A model generated the notes under the pieces. That model saw only the letters and a list, made by a program, of their open reading frames with translations, was not told the DNA's origin and made no database searches. From JANRIG01 sp033765235 (GTDB lineage Bacteria > Bacteroidota > Bacteroidia > Cytophagales > UBA9547): a stretch of 64,000 nucleotides of DNA. Of the stretch, positions 8,440 to 17,730 are shown one piece after another. Each line of letters begins with the position of its first letter. The first letter of the stretch is position 1. The stretch spans positions 58,428-122,427 of the forward strand of contig JANRIG010000032.1 in assembly GCA_033765235.1 (NCBI GenBank). The letters are read 5' to 3'. The position numbers and the translations under genes were made by a program.

Positions 8440-11400
8440 ATGAAGTTATTTTACAAATTCTTAATAACCATTTGTGCAGCTGTATCCATTACCTACGCAC
8501 AACCTCCTGCCAACTATTACAATAGTGCCTCAGGCTTGAGTGGTGCTCCGCTCAAAACTGCGCTATACAACATTATCAAAAATCATAGCTCACAAAGCTA
8601 CGGCTCATTGTGGACACATTTTCAAACTACCGACAAAAAAGCCAACGGCAAGGTGTGGGACATATATTCCAACAATAACTATACCTTTGGCAGCAACCAA
8701 TGCGGCAACTATAGTGCAGAAGGCGACTGCTACAACCGTGAGCATTCATGGCCCAAAAGCTGGTTTTCTGATGCCACTCCTATGTATTCAGACCTCTTTC
8801 ACCTATACCCTTCAGACGGGTATGTGAACGGAAGAAGAGGGAATTTTGCCTTTGGCAATGTATCATCACCTACCTATACCTCCGGCAATGGCAGCAAAGT
8901 AGGACCCAACGCTTACCCGGGCTATACAGGTACAGTATTTGAACCCGTGAATGAATACAAAGGCGACCTGGCACGTTCCTATTTCTATATGGTAACACGT
9001 TACGAAAACCTTATTTCAGGTTGGCAAAATAATGACAATGATGCTGATGCCACACTCAACGGCACTACCTACCCCGCATTTGAAAATTGGGCACTCAACT
9101 TGCTCTACTCATGGCACACCCAAGACCCTGTAAGTCAAAAAGAAATAGACCGCAACAATGCCATATACGGTATACAAAACAATAGAAACCCATATATAGA
9201 CCACCCCGAATGGGTAGCCCAAGTGTGGGGGTTTGCCACCGTCACTTGCTCCGGCGCACCTGCCACGGCAGCATCTGCGCTCAATACATCATTTATAGCC
9301 AATAATACTGCTACTCTCACATGGACATCTGGCAATGGGCTCAAAAGGATAGTAGCTGTGGCACAAGGTACAAGTATATCTTACTCACCTACAGGCAGTA
9401 TATCAGGGGTGAATACAAACTTTGCTTCAGCTGCAGACCAAGGCAGTGGGGTAAAAGTAGTGTACGATGGCACAGGGTCTTCTGTAGCAATCACAGGATT
9501 GACAACCCTCACAGGATACACCTATAAAGTATATGAATATTGCACTGCTTCATTGCAATATAATACAGGAGCCACTACCTATTCATTCACTACCACAGGC
9601 TCTACGGGAGGGGGTGGAGGCACTATGACAGGTGCATATCTTACATTGCTGGGCGAAACTTTTACATCTTGCCCTGCCTCAGGATGGACTACCTACTCTG
9701 TGGCAAGTAACCGAAATTGGCAATGTGGTACATCATCAGGTCAGTATATGGTAGCCAATGCATTTGGAGGCGATGTAGCATCCAATGATTGGCTCATCAC
9801 TCCTGCACTCAATCTCTCCAGTGCTACAGGTGCAGCCATCAGTTTCAGGTCATGGACAAGGTTTGCAGATACAGGCATACCGGGTTCTGAAATAAGTGTG
9901 AAGTACAGCACCAACTACGCGGGCACAGGCGACCCATCATCTGCCACTTGGACTACACTGTCAGGCTATCTGCTGTCTGGCGAAAACTCACAAGGGTGGA
10001 CAGTATCAGGATGGGTACCCTTACCCGGTAATAGTGCTAATACCTATGTTGCATTTCACTATATATCATCAGGTACAACAACTAATGCCGCAGCACAATG
10101 GGAAATAGACGATGTATGGGTCACCGCCAATACTTCTACCACACCGGGGGTCACTACTTGTACTGCACCTTCTATGCAAGCCTCTAACCTCACTGTAACA
10201 TCTGCCAACGCATCGAGCCTTAATTTACTTTGGAATAATGGAAATGGATCACGCAGAATTATTGTAGCACGTGAAGCACAGCATGTGAATTTTGTACCTA
10301 TAGAGCAATATTTTGGGGTAAATAACGATTTTCAATTAGCCGAAGATGAAGGCGATGGCAATAAAGTGGTATATGATGGCACTTCAAATACTGTATCAGT
10401 AACAAACCTCTCTGCACAAACCACCTATTATTTTCAAATATTTGAGTATTGTACATCAGGATACAGCTATAATACGGCTAATATTGTTACCACTTCGGGC
10501 ACTACCATAGTACCACCCACCACTTTTGCAGGACAAGCCGTTACCATACTTGGCGCCACCTTTACTACATGCCCTGCCAACGGTTGGACTACATTTTCTG
10601 TAGCAAGCAACAAAGACTGGTATTGTGGCACAGCCTCAGGCGGGCTCAAATTTATGGGTGCTAATGGCTACAATGGCAATGCTGCTTCCGATGACTGGCT
10701 CATATCACCGGCACTCAATCTCTCTACCTCTACAGGCAATATCATCAACTTCAAATCTTGGACCAGATACAAAGACTTGGGTATAAGTGGTGCAGAAATT
10801 TCTATAAAGTACTCTACCGACTACTCAGGCTCAGGCAACCCTACCTCAGCTACGTGGAGCAATATTGCGGGGGCTACTTTCTCGACCGAAAATTCACAGG
10901 TATGGGCTGCCTCAGGCAATGTATCCATTCCTGCCACCTCTGCCAATACTTACATAGCATTTCAGTACACCAGTTCAGGCACTGTCACTGATGCTGCAGC
11001 ACAATGGCAAATAGATGATGTATTTGTATTAGGTACATCAGGTACGGTCACTACTTCTACATCCAATTTCATCACCTCATTCAATATTCCATCTATGTTA
11101 GGAAATACTATTTTGGGCAATAATATTTACATTCAAATGCCCAACGGCACCTCACTTGCCTCACTTACACCTACCATAGGCATATCTGCTTTGGCTGCCA
11201 TTACTCCCAATAGTGGTGTAGCTCAAAATTTCAGTTCACCATTTACCTACACCGTAACCTCTCAAGCACTCACCACCAATATATATACGGTGTATGTATC
11301 TATAGCACCCTTGGTCACTACTACATCCACATTATTTTTTTCCGAATATGTAGAGGTGCCTGTGGGCAATGCCAAATATTTGGAAATATTTAATCCCACC

Positions 11401-13263
11401 AATACCACAATAGACTTAGCAGCCCAAAATTACGCTACAGGAATATACAGCAACGGTGCCACTACTATGTCCGGCACCACCATGCTCACCGGTAGCATAG
11501 CAGCTGGTGGTACTTATGTAATAGCTAACACCGGAAATACTGTAGCCGGAGTAAATCATCAACAATTTGGAAGTAACTTCTTCAATGGCGATGATGTAGT
11601 AGTGCTCATGAAAAACAGTATCATAATAGATGCCATAGGCAAGCGTGGCGAAGACCCCGGCACCGAATGGGCAGCCAATGGCGTGAGTACCCTGAATCAG
11701 ACTATTAAAAGAAAACCAAACATATGCACCGGCGATGCCAACGCTGACGATAACTTTGACCCAAGTGTAGAATGGGAAACAGTAACTGCATCTACCTTTG
11801 CCGGACTGGGTGCCCATACTTCTAATTGTGTATCAACTACTTCCTCGTCAAACTTTATCATTAACATGAGCATAGCAGGTATGGTGGGTAGCACTATTTC
11901 GGGGAATAATATATATGTCATCATGCCCAACGGCACCTCACTTGCCTCACTTACACCTACCGTAGCCATATCTGCTTTGGCTACTATTACTCCCAATAGT
12001 GGTGTAGCTCAAAACTTTAGTTCACCATTTACCTACACTGTAACCTCGCAAGCACTCACCACCAATATATATACTGTGTATGTAAGTGTGCAGCCTGCAT
12101 TATCTACAGCCAATGATATATTGTATATAAACATACCAGGCATGGCGGGTAGCACTATTTCAGGGAATAATATAGAGGTGCTTATGCCTACAGGTACCTC
12201 TGTCACCACACTTTTGCCACTTATCACCGTATCAGGGTTGGCTACGGTGAGCCCTGCAAGTGGTATTGTTCAAAATTTTACCACACCTGTGTCATATACA
12301 GTGACTTCACAAGCACTCACTACCAAAATTTATACGGTGTCTGTAACTGTGATGCCTACCTTGTTTACCGCCAATGATATACTTGCCATAAGTATAGCAG
12401 GCATGGTAGGTAGCACTATATCAGGCAATAACATACATATACTTATGCCAGCGGGTACCTCTGTCACTACGCTCGCACCCCTTGTCACAGTATCTTCATT
12501 GGCTACCATAAGCCCAAATAGTGGTGCAGTTCAAAACTTTACCACACCTGTGACATATACTGTAACCTCGCAAGCACTTACTAATCAGATATATACTATT
12601 CACATAAATGTGCTCACCGCTGCACCGGCCATGTGTACTTTGCCCGCTATAGGGTCTTCAAGTTTTATAATCAACAAAACATTTTCGGATAGAATTATAT
12701 ATTCATGGATTGCCGGCAATGGCACAGGCAGGGTGGTAGTACTCAAAGAAAATAGCCCTGTTATGCTCACTCCCAATGGTACTATTATTGGGGTAAATAA
12801 TGACTTTGTAATGGCTAATGATTTAGGTCAAGGGCATAAAATGGTACATCATAGCACAAATGGGGGATTGAATACTGCTACTGTTTTGGGTCTCAATGCC
12901 GGCACTGTATATTATTTTGGCATTGTGGAGTATTGTGCCCCCGATTTATTATTCAACTCAGGTACGGTATTGACTGCTACAGGCACTACACAAAGTGTGT
13001 TAACTACTACCTCAGAGATGTATATACAAGCCGATGATATTACGGTCTATCCAAACCCTGCAAACGAAATATTACATATTACTTCGCACAAAGATATGTA
13101 TTGCAAGATGTACAATGCACAAGGGATAGAGGTAATACATATTACATTGACCAAATATCATAATGAAGTATATGTTGGCAATCTTTCATCGGGTCTGTAC
13201 AGTTTGATATTTTATACCTCTGCAAATCATATTAAAAATATTAATATTATGATTAACAGATAG
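8440..13263 (+). CDS. Giant T9SS-exported endonuclease I with adhesin and repeat modules
   Basis: A 1607-residue exoprotein. A signal peptide covers residues 1-20. The nuclease domain, about 22-265, carries the His-Me-finger signature of the EndA/NucM endonuclease I family: R-E-H-S-W-P-K-S-W-F with H102, D-L-F-H-L-Y-P near 118-124, and N-G-R-R-G-N ending at N135. Then come an Fn3-like domain (about 267-390), a choice-of-anchor J domain (397-562), a second Fn3-like/anchor-J pair (572-864), and a cadherin-like repeat unit (875-954). A lamin-tail-like domain (963-1130), three more repeat units (1136-1390) and a third Fn3-like domain (1398-1517) follow. The T9SS sorting domain starts at I-T-V-Y-P-N-P-A-N near 1533. 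It likely cuts extracellular DNA or RNA at the cell surface. Confidence 0.85.
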   Translation: MKLFYKFLITICAAVSITYAQPPANYYNSASGLSGAPLKTALYNIIKNHSSQSYGSLWTHFQTTDKKANGKVWDIYSNNNYTFGSNQCGNYSAEGDCYNREHSWPKSWFSDATPMYSDLFHLYPSDGYVNGRRGNFAFGNVSSPTYTSGNGSKVGPNAYPGYTGTVFEPVNEYKGDLARSYFYMVTRYENLISGWQNNDNDADATLNGTTYPAFENWALNLLYSWHTQDPVSQKEIDRNNAIYGIQNNRNPYIDHPEWVAQVWGFATVTCSGAPATAASALNTSFIANNTATLTWTSGNGLKRIVAVAQGTSISYSPTGSISGVNTNFASAADQGSGVKVVYDGTGSSVAITGLTTLTGYTYKVYEYCTASLQYNTGATTYSFTTTGSTGGGGGTMTGAYLTLLGETFTSCPASGWTTYSVASNRNWQCGTSSGQYMVANAFGGDVASNDWLITPALNLSSATGAAISFRSWTRFADTGIPGSEISVKYSTNYAGTGDPSSATWTTLSGYLLSGENSQGWTVSGWVPLPGNSANTYVAFHYISSGTTTNAAAQWEIDDVWVTANTSTTPGVTTCTAPSMQASNLTVTSANASSLNLLWNNGNGSRRIIVAREAQHVNFVPIEQYFGVNNDFQLAEDEGDGNKVVYDGTSNTVSVTNLSAQTTYYFQIFEYCTSGYSYNTANIVTTSGTTIVPPTTFAGQAVTILGATFTTCPANGWTTFSVASNKDWYCGTASGGLKFMGANGYNGNAASDDWLISPALNLSTSTGNIINFKSWTRYKDLGISGAEISIKYSTDYSGSGNPTSATWSNIAGATFSTENSQVWAASGNVSIPATSANTYIAFQYTSSGTVTDAAAQWQIDDVFVLGTSGTVTTSTSNFITSFNIPSMLGNTILGNNIYIQMPNGTSLASLTPTIGISALAAITPNSGVAQNFSSPFTYTVTSQALTTNIYTVYVSIAPLVTTTSTLFFSEYVEVPVGNAKYLEIFNPTNTTIDLAAQNYATGIYSNGATTMSGTTMLTGSIAAGGTYVIANTGNTVAGVNHQQFGSNFFNGDDVVVLMKNSIIIDAIGKRGEDPGTEWAANGVSTLNQTIKRKPNICTGDANADDNFDPSVEWETVTASTFAGLGAHTSNCVSTTSSSNFIINMSIAGMVGSTISGNNIYVIMPNGTSLASLTPTVAISALATITPNSGVAQNFSSPFTYTVTSQALTTNIYTVYVSVQPALSTANDILYINIPGMAGSTISGNNIEVLMPTGTSVTTLLPLITVSGLATVSPASGIVQNFTTPVSYTVTSQALTTKIYTVSVTVMPTLFTANDILAISIAGMVGSTISGNNIHILMPAGTSVTTLAPLVTVSSLATISPNSGAVQNFTTPVTYTVTSQALTNQIYTIHINVLTAAPAMCTLPAIGSSSFIINKTFSDRIIYSWIAGNGTGRVVVLKENSPVMLTPNGTIIGVNNDFVMANDLGQGHKMVHHSTNGGLNTATVLGLNAGTVYYFGIVEYCAPDLLFNSGTVLTATGTTQSVLTTTSEMYIQADDITVYPNPANEILHITSHKDMYCKMYNAQGIEVIHITLTKYHNEVYVGNLSSGLYSLIFYTSANHIKNINIMINR
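11065..12612 (+). repeat. Four homologous in-gene repeat units of about 240 bp
   Basis: Units lie at about 11065-11305, 11845-12090, 12110-12350 and 12370-12612. Each encodes about 80 residues with S-G-N-N-I at the start, then M-P-(N/T/A)-G-T-S, and a final Y-T-V-T-S-Q-A-L-T. The first two units share long near-identical DNA (the N-G-T-S-L-A-S-L-T-P-T part), so they arose recently or are homogenised. The lamin-tail-like domain sits between units 1 and 2. Confidence 0.85.
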
Positions 13264-13331
13264 TTATACGACATGTATGGTGTATTTCAGAAAAAGATAA
13301 ATTCATATTATTTTACAAAAAAATTTATAGT

Positions 13332-16091
13332 ATGAGAATACTCATATATCTTATTTTTCTCACATGTACATTGGTAGTAAAGAGCCAGCATGTATCGCGC
13401 AGGGTAAATAAAGTATTTAACCTATCGCAGTCTGCCCCTCACCGCAATTGCTACACCATGCAAAACGACAGTATTATGCGATTAAAATACAGATTGCCAT
13501 CGGCCGGTGATTTTGAAAAGGAGCTGGGCAGGTTGCAAAAGTTGGGTGCCACCATGCGCACAGGTACTGATACAGTCATCATCCCTTATATAGTACATGT
13601 AGTGCATCGTAATGAGGCTGTGGGCACAGGTGCCAATATTTCGGCAGCCCAAGTATATTCGCAAATAGAGGTGCTAAACGAAGATTTTAACAGAAAACCG
13701 GGCACCAGAGGATACAATACCAGCACAGTAGGTTCTTCATTGATAGTATGGTTCAAGCCGGCACTTACCAAACCCAACGGCACACTTCTTGTAGAGCCCG
13801 GCATAAACAGGGTAAATTTTAGCAAAAATGAGTTAGAAAATGACGATATAGAAATCACACTTAAACCATCTACCATATATGACCCTACCCGCTATCTCAA
13901 TATGTGGACAGTGAGGTTTGGCGGTGATATGGATGGTACATTGGGCTATGCACAATTTCCAAGCCTCTCAAAACTAAGCGGCTTGCAAACCAATGAAGGT
14001 GCTGCCAATACTGATGGTGTAGTGATAGGGTTTCAATATTTTGGCAGAGTGGGCAATGTAGTGTCGCCTTACAACTTGGGCAGAACTACCACCCATGAAC
14101 TTGGTCATTTTTTTGGCCTCAGGCACGTATGGGGCGATAAGTCAAATTGCAAAGGCACAGACTATTGCGACGACACTCCTAAGACTACAGATCCGCATTA
14201 CGGCTGCACAGCAAACCAAACCAGTTGCACGGCAGGGGTGAGGGCTATGATAGAAAATTATATGGACTACTCAGACGATGGGTGTATGAATATATTCACC
14301 GCCAATCAGGTATCTAGAATGAATACTGTGCTCACCAATAGCCCGAGAAGAGCAGAGCTTATCAGTTCAAAGGTATATATGTCGGGTAACAAGCCCAAAG
14401 CAGATTTTGTATCTAATGTGAGCAATGCTTGCCCCACTTCCAACATAAGTTTTTATGACCTAAGCACCAAAACACCTACAGGTTGGAATTGGACAGTGTA
14501 TAGCAGCACCTCCTCCATAGTGATACATACCAGTTCATCGCAAAATTTTAACTATACATTTAACAATACAGGCAAATACAGTATACGCCTAATAGTACAA
14601 AATACTGACGGGAAAGATACTTTACGTAAAAATAACTATATCAATATCTCTGCATCAAGCACTCTTGCACTACCATATTTTGAAAATTTTGAAGGCAGTA
14701 CATGGCTAAACGATTGGGTGTACCTAAACCCCAATAACGACCTTACGGAATGGTATGCTATAAACGGTCAAAATGCATTTGGCACAGGAGCGGGCAACTC
14801 CTGCATGTATATAGACAACTATGGCGACTCCACAGACCTATCAGGTACTACTGACTTATTGATATCACCTGCCATCAATTTTCAAACCTATCAAAACGCT
14901 TACTTAAGTTTTGATATTGCCTACTCTATGTACAAAGATGGCACAAATACTTGGGCTGATACCTTGGTATTGTGCTACACTACTGCTTGCGGTACCGGAC
15001 TTACCGAAATTTGGAGAAAAGGAGGTGCTGAGTTGGCAACTATTTCTTATGCAGATACTTCCTATTTTGACCCATTGGGCAATCAATGGAGGCGTGAACA
15101 AATCCCACTTTCTATATTAAACGGTAAAAATAATATCAGTATAGTATTAAAAAATGTGTCGGGGTGGGGCAATGCTTTGTATTTGGACAACTTTAGAATT
15201 TTTGTAGGCACCGTAAGTTCTGTGCCTACAGCACATATCAATATTAATCCGGCTACCATTTGTGGCGGTGGCACAGTGACACTGTCTGACAGCTCCACCC
15301 AATATCCGCAAGCATGGCAATGGAGGGTGCAGCATGCTTCCAATCCATCCATATTATTTACATCTAATCTGCATAAGCTGGCACTCACACTATCAGTAGC
15401 CGGGTATTATAATGTGACCCTCAGTTCTACAAATGCCCAAGGAAGTTCGCAGCCTTTGGTAAAAAATAATGGCATCAGAGTATTACCGGCTCCTGCAGTA
15501 GCTGTATCATGTACAGATACCGACCTCATTATATGTGAACAAACAGTGACAATCAGCGGTACAGGTGCACAGGAATATTTATGGTTTGATGTGCGGTCGC
15601 AAACCTATATAAGTGATGATGCACAATTGGTGACTGCTCCTGTAGATACCGTAAAATACATATTGGAGGGATACGCCCAATCAGGCTATATTACATGTTT
15701 TAATGCATCGTCTATCCAGCTTAGTTACTATTGTGCTCCTGCTACTGTGCCGGGCTCCAATACTACCCCGGGTGTATATACATTACCCGGTGTAAATACC
15801 TCAGCCGGTATAAATACTACCCCCGGCATGAATACCACTACAGGTATGACATATGATGAAAATGCAGTATCTATATCCATTTATCCTAATCCTGTCACAG
15901 GCAGGTTAGTGATAGAGACCGATGTCAAAATATTTATTCCCGATTATTTCATATTGTACGACTTATATGGCAAAGAATTGTTAAGGCATTGGCTCACAAG
16001 TGAGTATGAAATTATTAATCTTGAGCATATTTCGTCAGGGTGGTATATGTACCACTATTTGGGTGAGCATGGCAGGCTGATAAAGAATTGA
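13332..16091 (+). CDS. T9SS-exported M43-type (pappalysin-like) metalloprotease
   Basis: A 919-residue exoprotein. A signal peptide covers about residues 1-19, followed by a short propeptide. The catalytic domain holds the zinc motif H255-E256-L-G-H259-F-F-G262-L-R-H265 and the Met-turn E-N-Y-M311-D-Y, both standard for M43/metzincin peptidases, with several Cys typical of the family nearby. A PKD-like domain (about 345-435), an anchor-J/MAM-like jelly roll (about 450-625), a second PKD-like domain (about 635-720) and an Ig-like segment follow. A threonine/asparagine/glycine linker at about 806-839 leads to the T9SS sorting domain starting I-S-I-Y-P-N-P near 849. The adjacent secreted nuclease on the same strand suggests joint use in digesting external macromolecules. 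Confidence 0.85.
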   Translation: MRILIYLIFLTCTLVVKSQHVSRRVNKVFNLSQSAPHRNCYTMQNDSIMRLKYRLPSAGDFEKELGRLQKLGATMRTGTDTVIIPYIVHVVHRNEAVGTGANISAAQVYSQIEVLNEDFNRKPGTRGYNTSTVGSSLIVWFKPALTKPNGTLLVEPGINRVNFSKNELENDDIEITLKPSTIYDPTRYLNMWTVRFGGDMDGTLGYAQFPSLSKLSGLQTNEGAANTDGVVIGFQYFGRVGNVVSPYNLGRTTTHELGHFFGLRHVWGDKSNCKGTDYCDDTPKTTDPHYGCTANQTSCTAGVRAMIENYMDYSDDGCMNIFTANQVSRMNTVLTNSPRRAELISSKVYMSGNKPKADFVSNVSNACPTSNISFYDLSTKTPTGWNWTVYSSTSSIVIHTSSSQNFNYTFNNTGKYSIRLIVQNTDGKDTLRKNNYINISASSTLALPYFENFEGSTWLNDWVYLNPNNDLTEWYAINGQNAFGTGAGNSCMYIDNYGDSTDLSGTTDLLISPAINFQTYQNAYLSFDIAYSMYKDGTNTWADTLVLCYTTACGTGLTEIWRKGGAELATISYADTSYFDPLGNQWRREQIPLSILNGKNNISIVLKNVSGWGNALYLDNFRIFVGTVSSVPTAHININPATICGGGTVTLSDSSTQYPQAWQWRVQHASNPSILFTSNLHKLALTLSVAGYYNVTLSSTNAQGSSQPLVKNNGIRVLPAPAVAVSCTDTDLIICEQTVTISGTGAQEYLWFDVRSQTYISDDAQLVTAPVDTVKYILEGYAQSGYITCFNASSIQLSYYCAPATVPGSNTTPGVYTLPGVNTSAGINTTPGMNTTTGMTYDENAVSISIYPNPVTGRLVIETDVKIFIPDYFILYDLYGKELLRHWLTSEYEIINLEHISSGWYMYHYLGEHGRLIKN
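15750..15852 (+). repeat. Short imperfect tandem repeat encoding a Thr/Asn/Gly linker
   Basis: About 103 bases encode degenerate units of six to seven residues of the form P-G-(V/I/M)-N-T-(T/S)-(P/A). They join the Ig-like segment to the T9SS sorting domain of the metalloprotease. Such linkers can vary in copy number by slippage, but here the units differ by several bases each. Confidence 0.6.
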
Positions 16092-16157
16092 GGTAATATT
16101 TTTGTATAACTTGGTACGTTGTATTTGCCACGTTTTGGTTTGCCAATAAATCACCGT

Positions 16158-16409
16158 TAAAAATCCTGCATCATTGTTTTGGCATGTTATTTGATGGCCG
16201 TTTTCAAACATATGGTCTTGCAAACCAAACAGCATCAAGTACTTAAAACACTAAGATTTAAATGCTTTGCAATAGGAGCTTGGATAACCCCTAAAGCTCC
16301 AAAAGCGATACTAAACCTAGCCGTTATTCAGAAAAAAAGGGCTTGGATCGATGTATTGTTTTTGAACATTTCTAATATCCCTCCTAATTATCATTTCTTT
16401 AATGCATAA
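16158..16409 (+). pseudogene. Probable C-terminal remnant of an IS1380/IS4-like transposase
   Basis: The frame after the stop at 16158-16160 encodes about 80 residues that look like the last part of IS1380-type transposases: L-M-A-V-F-K-H-M-V-L-Q, then L-K-T-L-R-F-K-C-F-A-I-G-A-W-I, then L-N-L-A-V-I-Q-K-K-R-A-W-I-D. The usual order there is a helix with F-K, then T-L-R-x-x-x-F-A-I-G, then a K-K-R-x-W motif near the end. No start, no catalytic DDE residues and no inverted repeats are visible, so this is a relic. Family assignment is by memory of the motif order and could be wrong. It fills most of the gap between the metalloprotease and the next gene. Confidence 0.45.
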
Positions 16410-16510
16410 AATGGGATTAACAAATATTTTCATATTAAATTTAAAACGACATATTTTGTCGCTATCAGGTTCTAATTTTGGGTTATAATTTAACAATAAA
16501 TAAAAAAATT

Positions 16511-16966
16511 ATGGCTCAATACATAGGAATAGTAAAAGACTTGGCATATACCAACGGTATGTACACGGGCGAGGTGCTAATAAACACCCGAGTATGGGAT
16601 ATAGAAACTTGTATGGATATGACTCAGCAAATTAGCATCCCTTTTGCACAACATTTTATACCCTCAGGATTTGTGAAGCCTGAGATGAATAATGATGTGC
16701 GCAGCAATACGGACGGGGAGTATGTAGTACTCAATATAGAGCATGTGGAAATATCTGTAGAACCTGATGTGGCGTTGTACAACTGCGAGGGATATATCCC
16801 TTACTACAAATTGTGTCACCTGCATATTGTGCCATATTACAAAGAAATCACAAGTACAGGCATGAATGCCACGCAAATACTCAGGTTTGCAAAACCCGCT
16901 GAAATACAGCAATATATGCAGCCTGTAGTGAGTGTGCACTCCAGAAATATGTCATTGGTGGCTTAG
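16511..16966 (+). CDS. Protein of unknown function, 151 residues
   Basis: I choose the ATG at 16511 (MAQYIGIVKDL); an in-frame alternative start at 16478 adds 11 unconvincing residues. I recognise no family. The protein is mixed alpha/beta without signal peptide or membrane segment. It has several aromatic and cysteine residues in the middle (Y-N-C-E-G-Y-I-P-Y-Y-K-L-C-H-L-H-I-V-P-Y-Y), which could bind metal but lack a recognisable spacing. It ends 2 bp before the converging end of the SDR gene. A TAATTTTG at 16473-16480 resembles a -7 element. Confidence 0.6.
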   Translation: MAQYIGIVKDLAYTNGMYTGEVLINTRVWDIETCMDMTQQISIPFAQHFIPSGFVKPEMNNDVRSNTDGEYVVLNIEHVEISVEPDVALYNCEGYIPYYKLCHLHIVPYYKEITSTGMNATQILRFAKPAEIQQYMQPVVSVHSRNMSLVA

Positions 16967-16968
16967 TT

Positions 16969-17724
16969 TTAGTAAGTGGCTCTGCCTCCGGAGAGGTCAT
17001 AAATAAAGCCTGTGGTGAAGCTGTTATCGTCAGACACTGCGTAGGCTGCCAGATTTGCCACTTCATCTACAGTGCCCAGCCGCTGCATGGGTATCTTTGC
17101 GGTCATATAGGCAAGTTGCTCAGGAGTGGTGTTGTCATTCATGGCAGTTTTGATAACAGCAGGTGCCAACCCATTGATAATGATACCCTTGGTGGCATAT
17201 TCTTTTGCCACCCCTTTCACCATGCCTATCATTCCGGCTTTGGAAGTAGTGTATCCTATCATATTAGGATTACCTTCTTTGCCGGCAATAGAGGCTATGA
17301 GGAGTATGCGGCCATACCCATGCTGTTCCATTTTTTTTATACAATATTTGGTTATCAAAAAGCTGCCTCTCAGGTTCACGGCAATGAGCTTGTCAAAATC
17401 TTGTATGGCATAGTTTGATATATTCATATTTGTAGGACCTACAATGCCTGCTGCATGTACCATCACATGTACATATTTTGATACATTAATAATAGCCTCC
17501 AGCACACCTGACACTTGCTCTTCATCGCTGATATCTACTGTATGCGTATGTACCTGAAAATCTGATTTTTGAAACTCAGCCTTTGTTTGCTTAAGTGCAT
17601 CTTGATTGAGGTCAAGCAGGTGTACTGTAGCACCTTCGGTGCCTAATTTGTGTGCTATGGCTTTGCCTATACCACTTGCAGCACCGGTGACCACTGCCAC
17701 TTTGTTTTTATATCTTTGGTTCAT
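16969..17724 (-). CDS. Short-chain dehydrogenase/reductase (last gene of sugar operon)
   Basis: A 251-residue classical SDR. The NAD(P) motif T-G-A-A-S-G-I-G is at residues 13-20, L-L-D-L-N near 36-40 favours NAD, H-A-A-G is at 90-93, and the catalytic residues are S145, Y158 and K162 (Y-T-T-S-K). The C-terminus D-L-S-G-G-R-A-T-Y is the usual SDR end. It follows the enolase-superfamily gene by 6 bp. Operons combining such an SDR with an acid-sugar dehydratase are typical of non-phosphorylative sugar oxidation, where one SDR oxidises the sugar and another a keto-deoxy acid. Which step this one does is not decidable. Confidence 0.85.
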   Translation of the reverse strand: MNQRYKNKVAVVTGAASGIGKAIAHKLGTEGATVHLLDLNQDALKQTKAEFQKSDFQVHTHTVDISDEEQVSGVLEAIINVSKYVHVMVHAAGIVGPTNMNISNYAIQDFDKLIAVNLRGSFLITKYCIKKMEQHGYGRILLIASIAGKEGNPNMIGYTTSKAGMIGMVKGVAKEYATKGIIINGLAPAVIKTAMNDNTTPEQLAYMTAKIPMQRLGTVDEVANLAAYAVSDDNSFTTGFIYDLSGGRATY

Positions 17725-17730
17725 AACGAG

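Noticed and set aside
8440..9240. Endonuclease domain as a polymorphic toxin of a contact-dependent system
   Set aside because: It is N-terminal behind a signal peptide with a T9SS tail, and there is no immunity gene next to it. Polymorphic toxins carry the toxic domain at the C-terminus.
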